Shown: piece by piece, positions 43,282-54,266 of the stretch
Layout of the letters: each line of letters starts with the position of its first letter
Numbering within the stretch: position 1 is the first letter of the stretch
Program-made: the position numbers and the translations under genes
Assembly (NCBI GenBank): GCA_009763385.1
Contig: CM019831.1
Location: 87,579,845-87,643,844 of the forward strand
Direction: 5' to 3'
DNA length: 64,000 bases
From: Coix lacryma-jobi var. lacryma-jobi
Taxonomy: Eukaryota > Streptophyta > Magnoliopsida > Poales > Poaceae
The notes under the pieces: generated by a model
Told to the model about the DNA's origin: nothing
Database searches by the model: none
What the model saw: only the letters and a program-made list of their open reading frames with translations

Positions 43282-45780
43282 TCAGATTTCTCTCACATTA
43301 GTGGGTGGTGGCAATTGTTCAATTATATTGATTTTGGCTTTATCCACTTCTATCCCACATTCTGAAATTCGATGACCTAGGACAATTCCTTCCCGCACCA
43401 TGAAGTGACACTTTTCCCAGTTAAGGACTAGGTCCTTCTCTTCACAGCGTTGGAGGACTTTGTCTAAATTGGCTAGGCAATCGTCAAAGGTTTTCCCATA
43501 GACCGAAAAGTCATCCATGAATACCTCCATGATTTGTTCAATCATGTCGGAAAAGATGGACATCATACATCGTTCGAAAGATGCCAGCGCATTGCAAAGT
43601 CCAAAGGACATGCGTCTATAGGCATAAGTTCCATACGGGCATGTGAAAGTGGTCTTACTTTGGTCATCTGAATGGATTGGAATTTGGTGATAACCGGAAT
43701 ATCCATCCAGGAAGCAAAAGAAGGAATGGTTTGCCAATCTCTCTAGCATCTCATCTATAAAAGGAAGTGGGAAATGATATTTCTTTGTGGCTTTATTCAG
43801 CTTCCTATAGTCTATACACATCCTCCATCCAGTGACAGTGCGTTGAGGGATTAACTCATTTTTCTCATTCTTAACGACTGTCATGCCTCCTTTCTTTGGA
43901 ACTACTTGCACGGGACTTACCCATTCACTATAAGGAACTGGATAAATAATTCCCGCGTGCAAGAGTTTCAGAACCTCGTTTTTCATGACTTCACGCATAG
44001 TGTTATTAAGTCGTCTTTGAGGTTCTCTTGAAGGGGGTATCTCAGGATCGAGAGGGATACGATGGGTGCAGAGATTTGGACTAATTCCCTTCAAATCTTG
44101 AAGTGAATAGCCAAAGACAGATTGGTGTTCTTCTAAGACAAGGGTCAACCTACGGACTTCCTCTTCAGATAGCTTACTGCTAATGATTACGGGAGTCTCA
44201 GGGTCATTGTTTAGAAAAATGTATCTCAGGCCTTCAGGTAGAGGTTTTAGCTCTATGGAAGGTCGAGATGGCTTTTCCGATTCGTCTAAGCGAAACGGTT
44301 CATCTATCTCGGCTTCTTCTTCGACAAAGAACTCAGAATCTTCTTCAAAATTAGGCTGAGCCAACTCATGAAGAGTAGAGGTTCTAGCTTGATCGAGAAG
44401 ATCTGGTTCTGGTGGTTGTTCGGCAATATAATTTAATGCACGAATGAAAGGTACTGAGTACTCTTTTCCACCGATTTGAGCATTAAAGTGCTCTTGACAT
44501 GGTCCTTGCAAGGCAAGTATGGACCACGGTTGTCCTAAGAAAACGTCAAAAAGGACTACATCGAAAATGTAGAAATCTAAGACCATGTCTGCTCCATCTA
44601 CATGGATGGGGACCATCTTTAGGATTCCTTCACTTTCCAAGATGTCACCATTTGGGACTCTTAAACACCGTTTAGTTGGTTGTCGTTCAAGGTCGGGGAA
44701 TGTTCTGGATACGTAATTACTAGCAAGAACATTAATTCCCACGACAGGGTCGTAAAAGGCAAAGGCCCTTTCTCCCCTAATTCGACAATCTATTATGCTA
44801 GGTACTTTATCTATGCGAGGGATGTTTTCTGATACTTTGGCTTCCATTGTCCATTCATGACTCATGACAGTTGAAAGTTCCAAAAGACGCTCTCGGCTAT
44901 AGATTCCATCAGAGGACTCAAGAAGTGGTTTGTCGGATGGGAGAGCTCGAACGGAGTAGTTCATAGCATTTCCGTAATCCTCAAACACATCATCCTCTAT
45001 CTCGCCCAAAAATTCCGAAAGAATTTCTCTCCTAGATGTGGACGGAATAGGCTCCGCTAAGTCCAGCGAGCTAGACTCGGGCTCTTCTTGTTGTTCTACG
45101 GTTGAAACTTGAGTTTCTATGACTTCTTCCTCAGGGATTTCATCGGAAACTCCAGTATAAGGAGTGTTCTCGAGAATTCTATCAAGAACCTCCTTTCCAC
45201 CTCGTGGAGAAAGATGAAGAAACACTCCACCTAATGAATGATCAAGATGAAGAGCGCTCTCTTTCTCTAAACCGACATAAAAATGCTGAAGGAGCACTGG
45301 ATCGGGTATGGCTAAATCGGGTCCTGAATTGATTAAACCAATAAAACGGTCCCAAGCCTCTCCTAATGTCTCCTTATCATTTTGTCTAAAGGTCAACACT
45401 TCTACTCGTAGTCGTACCACTCAGTGGATAGGGAAATACGTCAAGATAAACTTGGTCCGTAAAGTTCCCCAGTCTCCTCTGGCACTTCCCACAGTTCGAG
45501 CATGCCATGTTTTAGCTGCTCCCGTCAAAGTGAACGGAAACAGCTTCCACTTGACAGTGTCAGGTGAAATGCTTGGAATGTTCAAGCATGCACAGACTTG
45601 CTCAAACTCACATAGATGTGTGTAGGGATTTTCTGATCCCGTAAACATGCTCTCCTGAACTTTGTTAATAAAGTCAGGGCGCAATTCGTAACTATCAGCA
45701 TATATAGGTTGTGATGATAAATGTGGCTCTAATCGCAAACTCTTAGGAGCTGCAAATTGTAAGATAGATTGATTCTCCAA
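43282..45780 (-). pseudogene. Athila gag, protease and reverse transcriptase
   Basis: One frame from MENQSILQFAAPKS at 45780, with TGA at 45421-45423 and another TGA at 43282-43284, both where an Arg (CGA) codon would fit. Gag: NPYTHLCEFEQVCACLNIP, WKLFPFTLTGAAKTWH, then FRQNDKETLGEAWDRFIGLI. Acidic linker, then a protease-like block (VLDFYIFDVVLFDVFLGQPW). RT: YSEWVSPVQVVPKKGG, WRMCIDYRKLNKATKKYHFPLPFIDEML, motif A FLDGYSGYHQI with its Asp, SFGLCNALASFERCM, and the catalytic FMDDFSVYG (43509-43535). RT would be functional but for the two stops. No zinc knuckle is apparent. Confidence 0.94.
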
Positions 45781-45832
45781 GCGGAGAGGGTAAAGATGAT
45801 CCTAACTCTAGTCTCAAAAATCAGCTATTGTT

Positions 45833-45848
45833 CCCGGCAACGGCGCCA
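45833..45848 (-). promoter_or_regulatory. Athila primer binding site
   Basis: TGGCGCCGTTGCCGGG on the minus strand, eight bases from the LTR edge at 45857. This site is typical of Athila elements (aspartate-type tRNA). Confidence 0.9.
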
Positions 45849-47688
45849 GAAAAGCTTGTTGACACCTCGGGTGGCACGCAGAAGAAACCGCAAGCGCACG
45901 GCTGTCAGTTGTAGCTTTTCACCTCAGAGTATTCCGGGGTATCGAACCCACGAGGAACGTGAAGTGATTTTGAGAAAACTAGGGGGATAAGGAAATCTAG
46001 GATAGATGAAGGGAACGGGCACTATCTACTGGGGTAGATCCTAGTTCTATTAGACTTCTAGTGATTTAAGTTCTTTACTAGTGTACTGTGGGCGTACTAG
46101 CCTTTACCACTGACTTAGGTTGAACGCTAGCACAACGAGCCCTACTGTTAAACTAGACCAACTACGTGGTGGAATTCAAGGCGCAGAGGGCTATCACCAC
46201 CTGCTTGCTACCACAGCTATCCGGGGGCCTAGCCGTATTCACTGGCAATATATAGCCTAAGTACCACACTTAATCTATATATTACTACTACTAGCCCTGT
46301 ACTAGAACTAGAGCACTTGAAACTAATATCAAGCAATGAAACAAACACACAAGTACTAAAAATAAATACTTGAAGATAAAATAAGATACTAAGTTACCAA
46401 AGTTGAAGCGCAGAGCAGAGAGAAGCAGAGGTCTCCGACAACTCCGGAACTCTCCAGACTTCTACTCTTCTCCTCTCCAGCTCCTCTTCTAGTGAGGCAC
46501 TCACACTCTCTCTGATCTCTCTAGCATAGCAAGTGTGCTATTCTAAACAAATGGTGAGGAATGATGTGAGGCCCCCCGAATAAGAGCTTTTGGGGCCTAT
46601 TTATAGTGCTAGGAAGCTAGGGGGGTACTTATAGAGTGAAGGGGAGGTCGGTTAGGGTTTAGGGGTGGCGCCCGCCACCAAACCCTGGCACCCGCCACCC
46701 CTCAGCCATCCATTGCAACCGCCATTCATCCAACGGTCTTCACTTGCTCTCCTAAGTCGGTTTGAGGGTCGGTTAGGGTTTAGACACGTGTCCAAAGCCC
46801 ACTATCCAGGTGATGCTCATCTTAGCCCTTGGATCAAACCGTCTTAGTGTGCAATGGCCAGGATTCGAGTTTGAGGTGACTCCCACGGATCGATGACGTG
46901 GCTTGGGCCACTTTGGGCAGGATGGACCTGGCGGCCGCCAGTAATAGGTGGCGGCCGCCACCTTGCTCAAGCCCAAATGGGCCAGAGTGGCTTGGCCTTG
47001 CTCCTGGTACTCTTGTTTGGCCCAAATTCCATCATTTCCTGCATTAAGATAAGAAACTATGCACATGTGGAAATAGGTTAGTTATAAACCAAATCTTCTA
47101 CTTTTTATGTTGTTTTACCTTGGTTTTGGGTGAAATGTTGATGGTGAAATGATGCTTTAAGCACCATCAACAATAAGGACTCGACAACTGTAACCCAGCT
47201 CCCCGACTATATAAGGTGAGCAGGGACCCCCTCTCATCTTAGGTCCATCAGACCCGAGATCAACAGAGATCCCATCGGATCTCACATCATCCCAGATCCC
47301 ATCGGATCATCCAATCAGAAATACAAACCAGCCAAGAGAACACAGGATGTAGGGTATTACGGCGACTTGCCGGCCTAAACCTGTCTAAATCGCCGTCTCT
47401 TGTCCATGTGTTCACGCTTTGCAGACGTATCGCACGCCTCCGTCGCTCAATCTACTACCTTGGGCATACCCTCGGTAGACTATCGACCATATTTCGTCGA
47501 CAGTTGGCGCACCCGATAGGGGGTGTGTGCTACGACACCATGATCTGCCAAGCGGTCATCTTCCTCGAATCCATGATCCTCCCGAGCCCGGTGTCTCCTT
47601 CCAGATCGGATCTGTCATCTGGACCATCAGCGATGCCGTCCTCGCTCCGGAGATCGTGGAACCCACGCAGCTTCCTGCGCCGGACACC

Positions 47689-50279
47689 TGAAGGATCGAA
47701 AGTGCTACCAGAAAGCGACCAGAGGGGGGGGTGAATGGGAGCTACAAAATTTCTTTTCAGAAACTTGTTGCCACTGTCCCGAGAATCACCCTAAGAGCAA
47801 ACCTAGAGCTTGCATGTGTCCACGACCCTAGATGTAGGGTGGATGCTTCCAAGAAGCACAGTGGGACACAATACAACCCTAGAAACCCAACGTTGGCCTG
47901 CGTCTGATGGTTAGGCACCGGACGCTTCCGATGCGAAATGACCCTCTCTGGAACCTTACTGGATAGGCATCGGACGCTGGCTACAGTGAAACCCTAGCGT
48001 CCTATGCTTGACCCCCGGACGCGTCCGATGGCAACGGACGCTCCGATGGTCAGCGTACGATGTCCCTTAAAAACGCTGTCAGATGACATGTGGCACTGGA
48101 CGCGTCTGATGTGATAAAAACAGCGTCCGATGCTCCCGACTCGAGCGTCCGATGCCCTCGAAACTGCACTGTTCTTCCGCGGATTCCACCCGATCTCCTC
48201 CGAATCAAAAGCACTAAAGCTTAGACTTGGTATGAGGAGTTCCAAGGAGGTTAGTGAGCTACCCCTATGAGATCATGGCTCGAACCTAACTCCAAATTAG
48301 TGAATCGGAAGAATTCGGGGCAAGGGAACCAAAACTCGATTTGAAACGAAAATCAACCGATCTACTAGCTCGTGAGGTTAAAGGAGAATTCCTTTGGTAG
48401 AAAGAGGTGCCTCACGATCTAGTACAACTCAGTTCAAATGGAATCGAAAAAGACGCAGTGAGTAGAGAGATCGATCACCGGGAAAATCGTGGAGAAAACG
48501 AAGAACGCGATGAACAAGTTCAAAACACTAATCGAACCATGAATTGGCAGCCGAAATTCGTCCCCACGAGGAGACAATGAGATTACGGTCCCGTTTCCTC
48601 AAAAAGCAGGGAATGGGAAGCAGGAAACCCTAGAGAGAAAATAGCAATGGCTGAGGTAGTCTGGAGGGAGGGGCTGCCTCTCCTTATATAGCCTAATACA
48701 CTTATTTCCCTTCTACCCTTACTGCTAATTATAGAGCCAACCAGCTAAACCCTAGGGTTATTCTGGACCAACTCGAAGAAGATGCTGATCCGACGGCACG
48801 CCCGCACAACTGGTAGCGTTGCCTCGACGCAACCTCACCGATTGCCGCCACGTGCCGCCAACGATCTGCTTGTCCTTTTCTCGGACTTCGCCCCCGGTTT
48901 TGTGGCCAAAACCGGGAAACCTGTCTTCACGACCAACCCCCGGTTTTGAGGCCCCAACCGGGAAACCAGCCGTCCATCGCCTGAGTTTTGTGGCCCAAAC
49001 TCAGAATCCTGCCCGCACCCAGGTTTTGAGGCCGAAACCTAGAAACCGCCCTCAGCCCGAGTTTTGTGGCCCAAACTCGGAAACCGGCCGCACCCAGGTT
49101 TTGAGGCCCAAACCTGGAAACCGTCCACTCGGTGGTTTTTCTGTGGCTCAACCACCAAACCGAGCCGACGAAGGGATGCACCGTCCGTGCACCCCGTCCA
49201 CCGACATGTGTCCCCAGGTCCTCGACCCAAGCAACACCATGTCCCACAAGTCTCCGCTCGTCGCTGTCCCAGGCTGTCAGCCACCACAGCTGATCCTCAG
49301 GCCACCGGTCCCTCAGTCCAAGCCTCACGTCCGCCCTTCGCCGCTCTCGGTCCATCGGCACGGCACGTCTCTACTTGACCTTCACCGTGCCTTCGATCAC
49401 TATATCCGTGCTCGACACCTGCACAACACAAGCCAAAGAACATGCGCATCAAACCTGTTGACAATCACTCATTACTCGAGACTCAGCATACACCCATGTA
49501 CCCGCAATCTCCCCCTTGATGAGTGCATTGTCTACTACCAACACAAATCATAATGGAATAGAAGAGGAATAAGAAGGAAAAGAGAGAACTCAACCAAATG
49601 ACCCAAAAGCATAGCAAAGCCGAAGAGGGTCAAGATGAAAGAGCAAGACAACTTGGTCCCCAAAGACATGGGCAATGGCTCAACGCAACCAAGCAAAGTA
49701 AAGCTAGCCCTCAAGAAAAGGTAGAACAGGCTCAACACCGCTAGCGAGAAAGCTCGGTACCAAATGAAGAGCATATAGGCGAAATCGCTAGTCCCCCAAG
49801 AAAGAGGCAAAGGCTCAACACAACTAGCTACCAAGAATGCTCCGAACCAATTGGAAAATTCATCAAACAAAGCGAGCAAAACTCCCCCTCCAATAGTGCA
49901 CACCCCCTTATGATTTGACAAGGTTCTCCCCCTTAGTTGAGAATGCACCATCAGGTAAACTTCTCCCTTCTAAATGCATGTGAGTCAAAAATACAAGTTA
50001 TCAGCTTTAGGGATATAGTCAATAGAACGAAAAGATGCTCTACAAGGTATATCTCCAATGACTCAACAATAAGCATAAATGTCAGCAAAGACTCAAACTG
50101 ATCACCAAATACGAAATATGAACATATGAGCAAAGTGAGCAGTTTTAGTCATGCCGAAAAAGATGTTCACCACAAAAATAGCACTAAACTTGTATAAACA
50201 GGAAGTCAAACAAGTGCTAAACATGTATACAAGGTGAACTACCCCTAGCAAAGTTCAATCGTCATGCTATAGAATGAAA
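47689..50279 (-). mobile_element. Copia-3: 3' LTR and 3' interior of a Sirevirus, rest lost
   Basis: LTR 47689-49506 (TGAAGGATCG...TACCCGCA on the plus strand), then polypurine tract ATCTCCCCCTTGATGAG in reverse and about 770 bases homologous to the 3' interior of copia-2 (56341-57290), including CCAAGAAAGAGG and CTCCCCCTT tracts. At GAATGAAA (50277) homology ends abruptly and gypsy interior follows; gag, pol and the 5' LTR are gone. The palindrome core in this LTR is GGACGCGTCC, unlike copia-1 and copia-2, so it is another subfamily. Left target flank is acacc; no matching right flank is visible, consistent with deletion. Confidence 0.85.
48892..49160. repeat. Hairpin array with covarying arms, copia-3 LTR
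   Basis: Inverted repeats with arms CCGG/CCGG (twice), TGAG/CTCA, CAGG/CCT, CGAG/CTCGG, CAGG/CCTGG and GGTGG/CCACC, loops TTTTGTGGCC or TTTTGAGGCC. The duplication breakpoint equivalent (48949) lies in the loop of the second unit. Confidence 0.88.
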
Positions 50280-52380
50280 GGGGTTGTTGTCACCATCGGA
50301 CGCGTGCACGAGCGCCTGCCCTCTGCGCTACGGTGGCCAACAGCTCTCCCAAGGGACGTCCCGACCTCTCTACGTGTGCATGAGCGCCTGCCCTCTGCGC
50401 TACGAAGGAAAGGCTAACTTGGGCTAGGAATTCTGAGGCTACACGCCCAGCGCTCGCATTCGTGCTACCCACGCGCTCAACGAACGGTCTCCATTCGCCT
50501 AGGTCATGCCACGATCGAGCCTCTCAGAAAAGACCCTGTCCTTGGTACCTCCCTATGCGTGCACGAGCGCCTGCCCTCTGCGCTATGGGATGCCAGCACC
50601 GGTTCCTTGGGCGACGCCCTTGACTCCTACGCGCAAACGAGCTCCGCGCTCTATGCTACGGATCCTGGGATAACCCAAGGCCGAACTGTCCATCGCTACG
50701 GCTCATGACTATTGGGTCTGCGGAATTCGGGGAATATGCAAAACACGCCGACTCGCTACAAGTTTTGCCTCTATTCGCCCAAGAGTCTATTTACAGACTA
50801 CTCTCCTATGTTACACTCCATGGCTGCCCGACAGCAAAAAGATCTACATCAGCGACCAGGGCCTCCACGACTGGCTCTGCCTCCATCTCCAGATGCTCCA
50901 TGTCTCCCTCTAAAGCTTGGGGACTTCGTCAAACTGCAGTCATCCTTCGCCACTGGTTTTTCTCCATATTTTATTTGTACATCATCATGTACTACTGCTC
51001 TCCATGTTTATTTTTCAGGGACTTCGCCTTCGCTCGTCGCTGAAGCTCGAGGACTTCGCCATTCGTCGTCGTTGACCAGGCTCGTCGCCGCCTTCGCTCG
51101 TCGCCGCCATCGCTCGTCGTCGACCAGGCTCGTCACCGCCTTCGCCCGTCGCTGCCGTCGCTCGCCGTCGACCAGGCTCGTCGCCGCCTTCGCCCGTCGC
51201 TGCTGTCGCTCGCCACCGACCAGGCTCGGGGACTTCGCCTTCGCTCGTTGCTGCCTTCGCTCGTCATCGACCCAACTCTTCGCCGCCTTCACTCATCGTC
51301 GTCTTCACCCGTCATCAACCGGGCTTGTCACCGCCTTCGCCCGTCGTCGCCGCCGCTCGTCGTTGACCAGGCTCGTCGCCCCCTTCGCCCATTGCCGCCG
51401 TCGCTTGCTGCCGACCAGGCTCGGGGACTTCGCCTTCGCTCGTCGCCATCCAGGCTCGGGGACTTCGGCTTCGCTCCTCGCCGCCTTCGCTCATCTCCGA
51501 CCAGGCTTGTCACCGCCTTCGTTCGTCGCCGACCGGGCTCGTCGCCGCCTTCGCTCGTCATCGTCTTCGCTCATCGTCGACCAGGCTCCTCGCCGCCTTC
51601 GCTCGTCTCCGACCAGGCTCGTCACCGCCTTCGTTCGTCACCAACCAGGCTCGGGGACTTCGCCTTCCCTCGTCGCCGTCCAGGCTAGGGGACTTCGCCT
51701 TCATTCGTCACCGACCAGGCTCGGGGACTTCGCCTTCGCTCGTCGCTGCCTTAACTCCTTGCCGTCTTCGCTCATCGTCGTCTTCGTTCACCACCGCCAT
51801 CATTCGTCGCTGTCTTCTGTTCCCTAAGCAGAAGGTCGTAGGTTCATCAACCTGTCGCCGACCAGGTTCATCGACCTGATCTTCGCCCGTCGCCTAGGCT
51901 CGTTGGCCTGGCTTTCGCTCATTGCTAGTGTGCATCAAGTCGCTCCATGCTGTTCGGATCAGGGTGTTGATTTTGGGCAGCTCATCGGGCACTTGCTCAA
52001 TGCTCGACAAGCTCGGCACCACGTGTCTTCAACACCTACTACCAAGCTCGGGGACTAAGTGGATACACTTCACCTTGCGGTGAATGTATTTTCTTTTTCT
52101 CTGACAATTCAAGGATGCTCCGTCAAAGAGGACTTGCACAGACTTCTACTAGGACCTCGTTGTTCCTTATAGTCTTGCAAGCTCCAAGTGGATACACTTC
52201 ACTAGAAGAAAGCTCTTCAAAAAATTTCTTGAGCACCATACATCCTACTGGCAAGCCTTACTTGATCGACATCGACTTCACCTGTTCGGATCGCCAGTCA
52301 AGCTGGTCGACATCGACTTCGCCTGCTCGGACAAGCTCAAGACGACATCGCCAACAGATACAAAGTGCTCGGGAACTAGA
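50280..52380 (+). other. Gypsy element 3' interior, repeat-rich, no gene
   Basis: GC-rich. Part one (50300-50670) has three clear copies of GAGCGCCTGCCCTCTGCGCT, at about 50310, 50380 and 50567, and a decayed one at 50650. Part two (51005-51830) is a minisatellite built on ACCAGGCTCGTCGCCGCCTT and CTCGGGGACTTCGCC. A unique stretch of about 500 bases follows, ending CTCGGGAACTAGA at the 3' LTR. A 371-residue frame at 50712-51827 consists almost wholly of Arg/Ser/Leu/Pro repeats and is not a real gene. Confidence 0.75.
51005..51830. repeat. GC-rich minisatellite (ACCAGGCTCG...CTTCGCC)
   Basis: The phrase ACCAGGCTCG or ACCGGGCTCG recurs about fifteen times between 51076 and 51710 at intervals of roughly 30-50 bases, with CGTCGCCGCCTTCGCTCGTC between. 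Five or so units carry the longer form CTCGGGGACTTCGCC. Confidence 0.9.
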
Positions 52381-52904
52381 TGTGGGGATATTACCTCCGT
52401 ATACCCCCATGTACCAACTTGGGCCCTTCATCAAGGACAGCCTAGCTCGCGAGGCCTTACAGCATGCGACCAGCTCGTGGTGCTTGTCAAGGACTCTCCA
52501 GAAGTCTTGCCCGCCAAGGAAGATCCTAGAGTTAGATCCGAATTCCTTGCCTTAAGGAACCGCTTGTAATCTGATAAGGACTCGACAACTGTAACCCTGC
52601 TCCCCGACTATATAAGGCGAGCAGGGACCCCCTCTCATCTCAGGTCCATCTGACCCGAGATCAACTGAGATCCCATCGGATCTCACATCATCCCAGATCC
52701 CATCGGATCATCCAATCAGAAATACAAACCAGCCACCAGAACACAGGACGTAGGGTATTACGACGACTTGTCGGCCTGAACCTATCTAAATCGCCGTCTC
52801 TTGTCCCTGTGTTCACGCTTTGTAGACGTCTCGCAAGCCTCCGCCGCTCAATCTACTACCTTGGGCATACCCCTCGGTAGACTATCGACCATATTTCGTC
52901 GACA
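52381..52904 (+). repeat. Gypsy 3' LTR, uninterrupted
   Basis: 524 bases, TGTGGGGATATTACC...TTTCGTCGACA, TATA box TATATAAGG at 52609-52617. It serves as the uninterrupted reference for the two split 5' LTR copies. Followed by the target duplication agggc. Confidence 0.92.
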
Positions 52905-53102
52905 AGGGCCGTCACCACCTACCGCCTACCTCCTCAACCGTGCAGACCCAGGCAACCAACCTGCAACCACTTAGCCTAAACACCGTGTTTACGCTAAGGG
53001 CCACTACTCTAGTGGTAGCTAGGACTTGCACCCTCTCGCTAGAGCACTCACCCGAGGGTGAACGATCGGTCCACCTAGCTACGAAAGCGATAAGCTAGAA
53101 TA
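52905..53102 (-). repeat. Element X LTR, right part
   Basis: AGGGCCGTCACCACCTACCG resumes the LTR left at 26962. The related Athila LTR reads CAGGGCTGTCACCACCTGC at the same place. Cut at 53102 by a copia LTR. Confidence 0.7.
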
Positions 53103-54266
53103 TGCGGATACATGGGTGTATGCCGGATCTTGTGATGATGAGTGATTGTCAACTGGTATGATGCGCATGTTCTTTGGCTCGTGTTGTGCAGGTGTTGAGC
53201 TCGGATACGGTGATCAAAGGCAAGGTGAAGGTCAAGTAGAGACGTGTCGTGCCGATGGACCCGGAGCGGTGAAGGGAAAACGTGAGGCTTGGACGGACCG
53301 ACCGGTGGCCAGAAGATCAGCCGTGGTGGCTGATAGCCTGGGACAACGACAAGTGAAGACTTGTGTGTGGACGGGGTGCACGGGTGGTGCATCCCCTCTA
53401 CGGCTCGGTTTGGTGGTTGAGCCACAGAAAAACCACCGAGTGGACGGTTTCTAGGTTTGGGCCTCAAAACCTGGGTGTTGGCCGGTTTCTTAGTTTGGGC
53501 CACAAAACTCGGGCTGAGGACGGTTTCTAGGTTTGGGCCTCAAAACCTGGGTGCGGCCGGTTTCCGAGTTTGGGCCACAAAACTCGGGCTGAGGACGGTT
53601 TCTAGGTTTGGGCCTCAAAACCTGGGCGCTGGCGGGTTTCTGAGTTTGGGCCACAAAACTCAGGCGACGTACGACAGGTTTCCCGGTTTTGGCCTCAAAA
53701 CCGGGGGTGAGGTCCGTGGAAAGGACGAGCAGAGCGGTGGTGGCACGTGGTGGCAATCGGTGAGGTCGCGTCGAGGCGACGCTACCAGTTGTGCGGGCAT
53801 GGTCGTCGGATCACCATATACTTTGAGTTGGTTCAGAATAATCTTAGGGTTTAGCTGGTTTGCTCTGTGTATAATTAGGGGTAGAGTGGGAATAGGATTA
53901 GCATAAGTAGAGGGAGACACCCACCTCCCAACTCATCTCAGCCATTGCTATTTTCATTCTAGGGTTTCCTCACTCCCATTCCCTGTTGTAGCTAACTGAG
54001 ATCCGCAGAGACGACAATCATACCTCTGTGTTCATGAGATTTTGAAGAAGTGAGACCGTAATCTCACTATTGTCTCATGTGGTAGCCACACGGTTGCAAT
54101 TCGTGGTTTTGATTCGCGTTTTGAACTTGTTCTTCGCGTTCATCGTTTCTCCATGATTTTCCTGTCACTCAATCTCCCTCTACACTGCGTCTTTCTCAAA
54201 TCCACTTGAACCAACTTGTTCTTTGATGTGAGGAGATCATTTCCACTAAAGTAATTCATCTAACTC
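53103..54266 (+). repeat. Copia-4 LTR, left part, plus orientation
   Basis: TGCGGATACATGGGTG through hairpin array (53405-53706) to ...TTCCACTAAAGTAATTCATC, matching the copia-1 5' LTR from its start to about 16535. It is interrupted at 54266 by copia-2, so the remaining LTR and any element body lie beyond the right edge. Hairpin arms here: GGTGG/CCACC, AGG/CCT (three), GAG/CTC (three), CCGG/CCGG. Confidence 0.88.

Larger units (their letters stand above)
37263..47172 (-). mobile_element. Athila-type Ty3/gypsy element, near complete
   Basis: 9,910 bases with perfect 5-base duplications (ataag). Left LTR 37263-38577 (1315 bases), right LTR 45857-47172 (1316 bases), both TGTTGACACC...ACCATCAACA on the plus strand. 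Read on the minus strand: 5' LTR, Asp-tRNA-type primer site, gag-pol in one frame, integrase, an extra ORF at 40119-40928, 1.5 kb of untranslated sequence, polypurine tract TTAGTGTGGGGGAGCT at 38578-38593, 3' LTR. The primer site and the RT signature FMDDFSVYG place it in the Athila lineage. A minus-strand TATA box TATAAATAGG lies at 46596-46605. TGGCGGCCGCCA palindromes occur in the LTRs and the 3' interior. Confidence 0.95.
37064..47502 (+). repeat. Gypsy 5' LTR, unit B copy, split by Athila
   Basis: LTR parts 37064-37262 and 47173-47502. They match the unit A and 3' LTR copies; TATATAAGG is at 47208-47216. The Athila target duplication ataag is perfect here (37258-37262 and 47173-47177). 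The 5' interior follows at 47503-47688. Confidence 0.88.
26963..52904 (+). mobile_element. Non-autonomous Ty3/gypsy-like element, enlarged by nested insertions and duplication
   Basis: Both ends are recognisable. The 5' LTR starts TGTGGGGA at 26963 after the target agggc (26958-26962). The 3' LTR ends TTCGTCGACA at 52904 before agggc (52905-52909). The flanks join into a continuous X LTR (...GGACAGACAGGGC, then CGTCACCACC). Own sequence amounts to a 524-base LTR, a gypsy-type primer site TTGGCGCGCCAGGTAGG, about 185 bases of 5' interior and 2.1 kb of repeat-rich 3' interior; no gag or pol is left. Either it never had them (a large retrotransposon derivative) or they were lost with the rest of copia-3. 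In between sit the Athila and copia-3 insertions and the duplicated unit. Confidence 0.85.

Noticed and set aside
50712..51827. 371-residue open frame
   Set aside because: It lies across a GC-rich minisatellite and translates to repetitive Arg/Ser/Leu/Pro sequence; no domain and no second copy in support.
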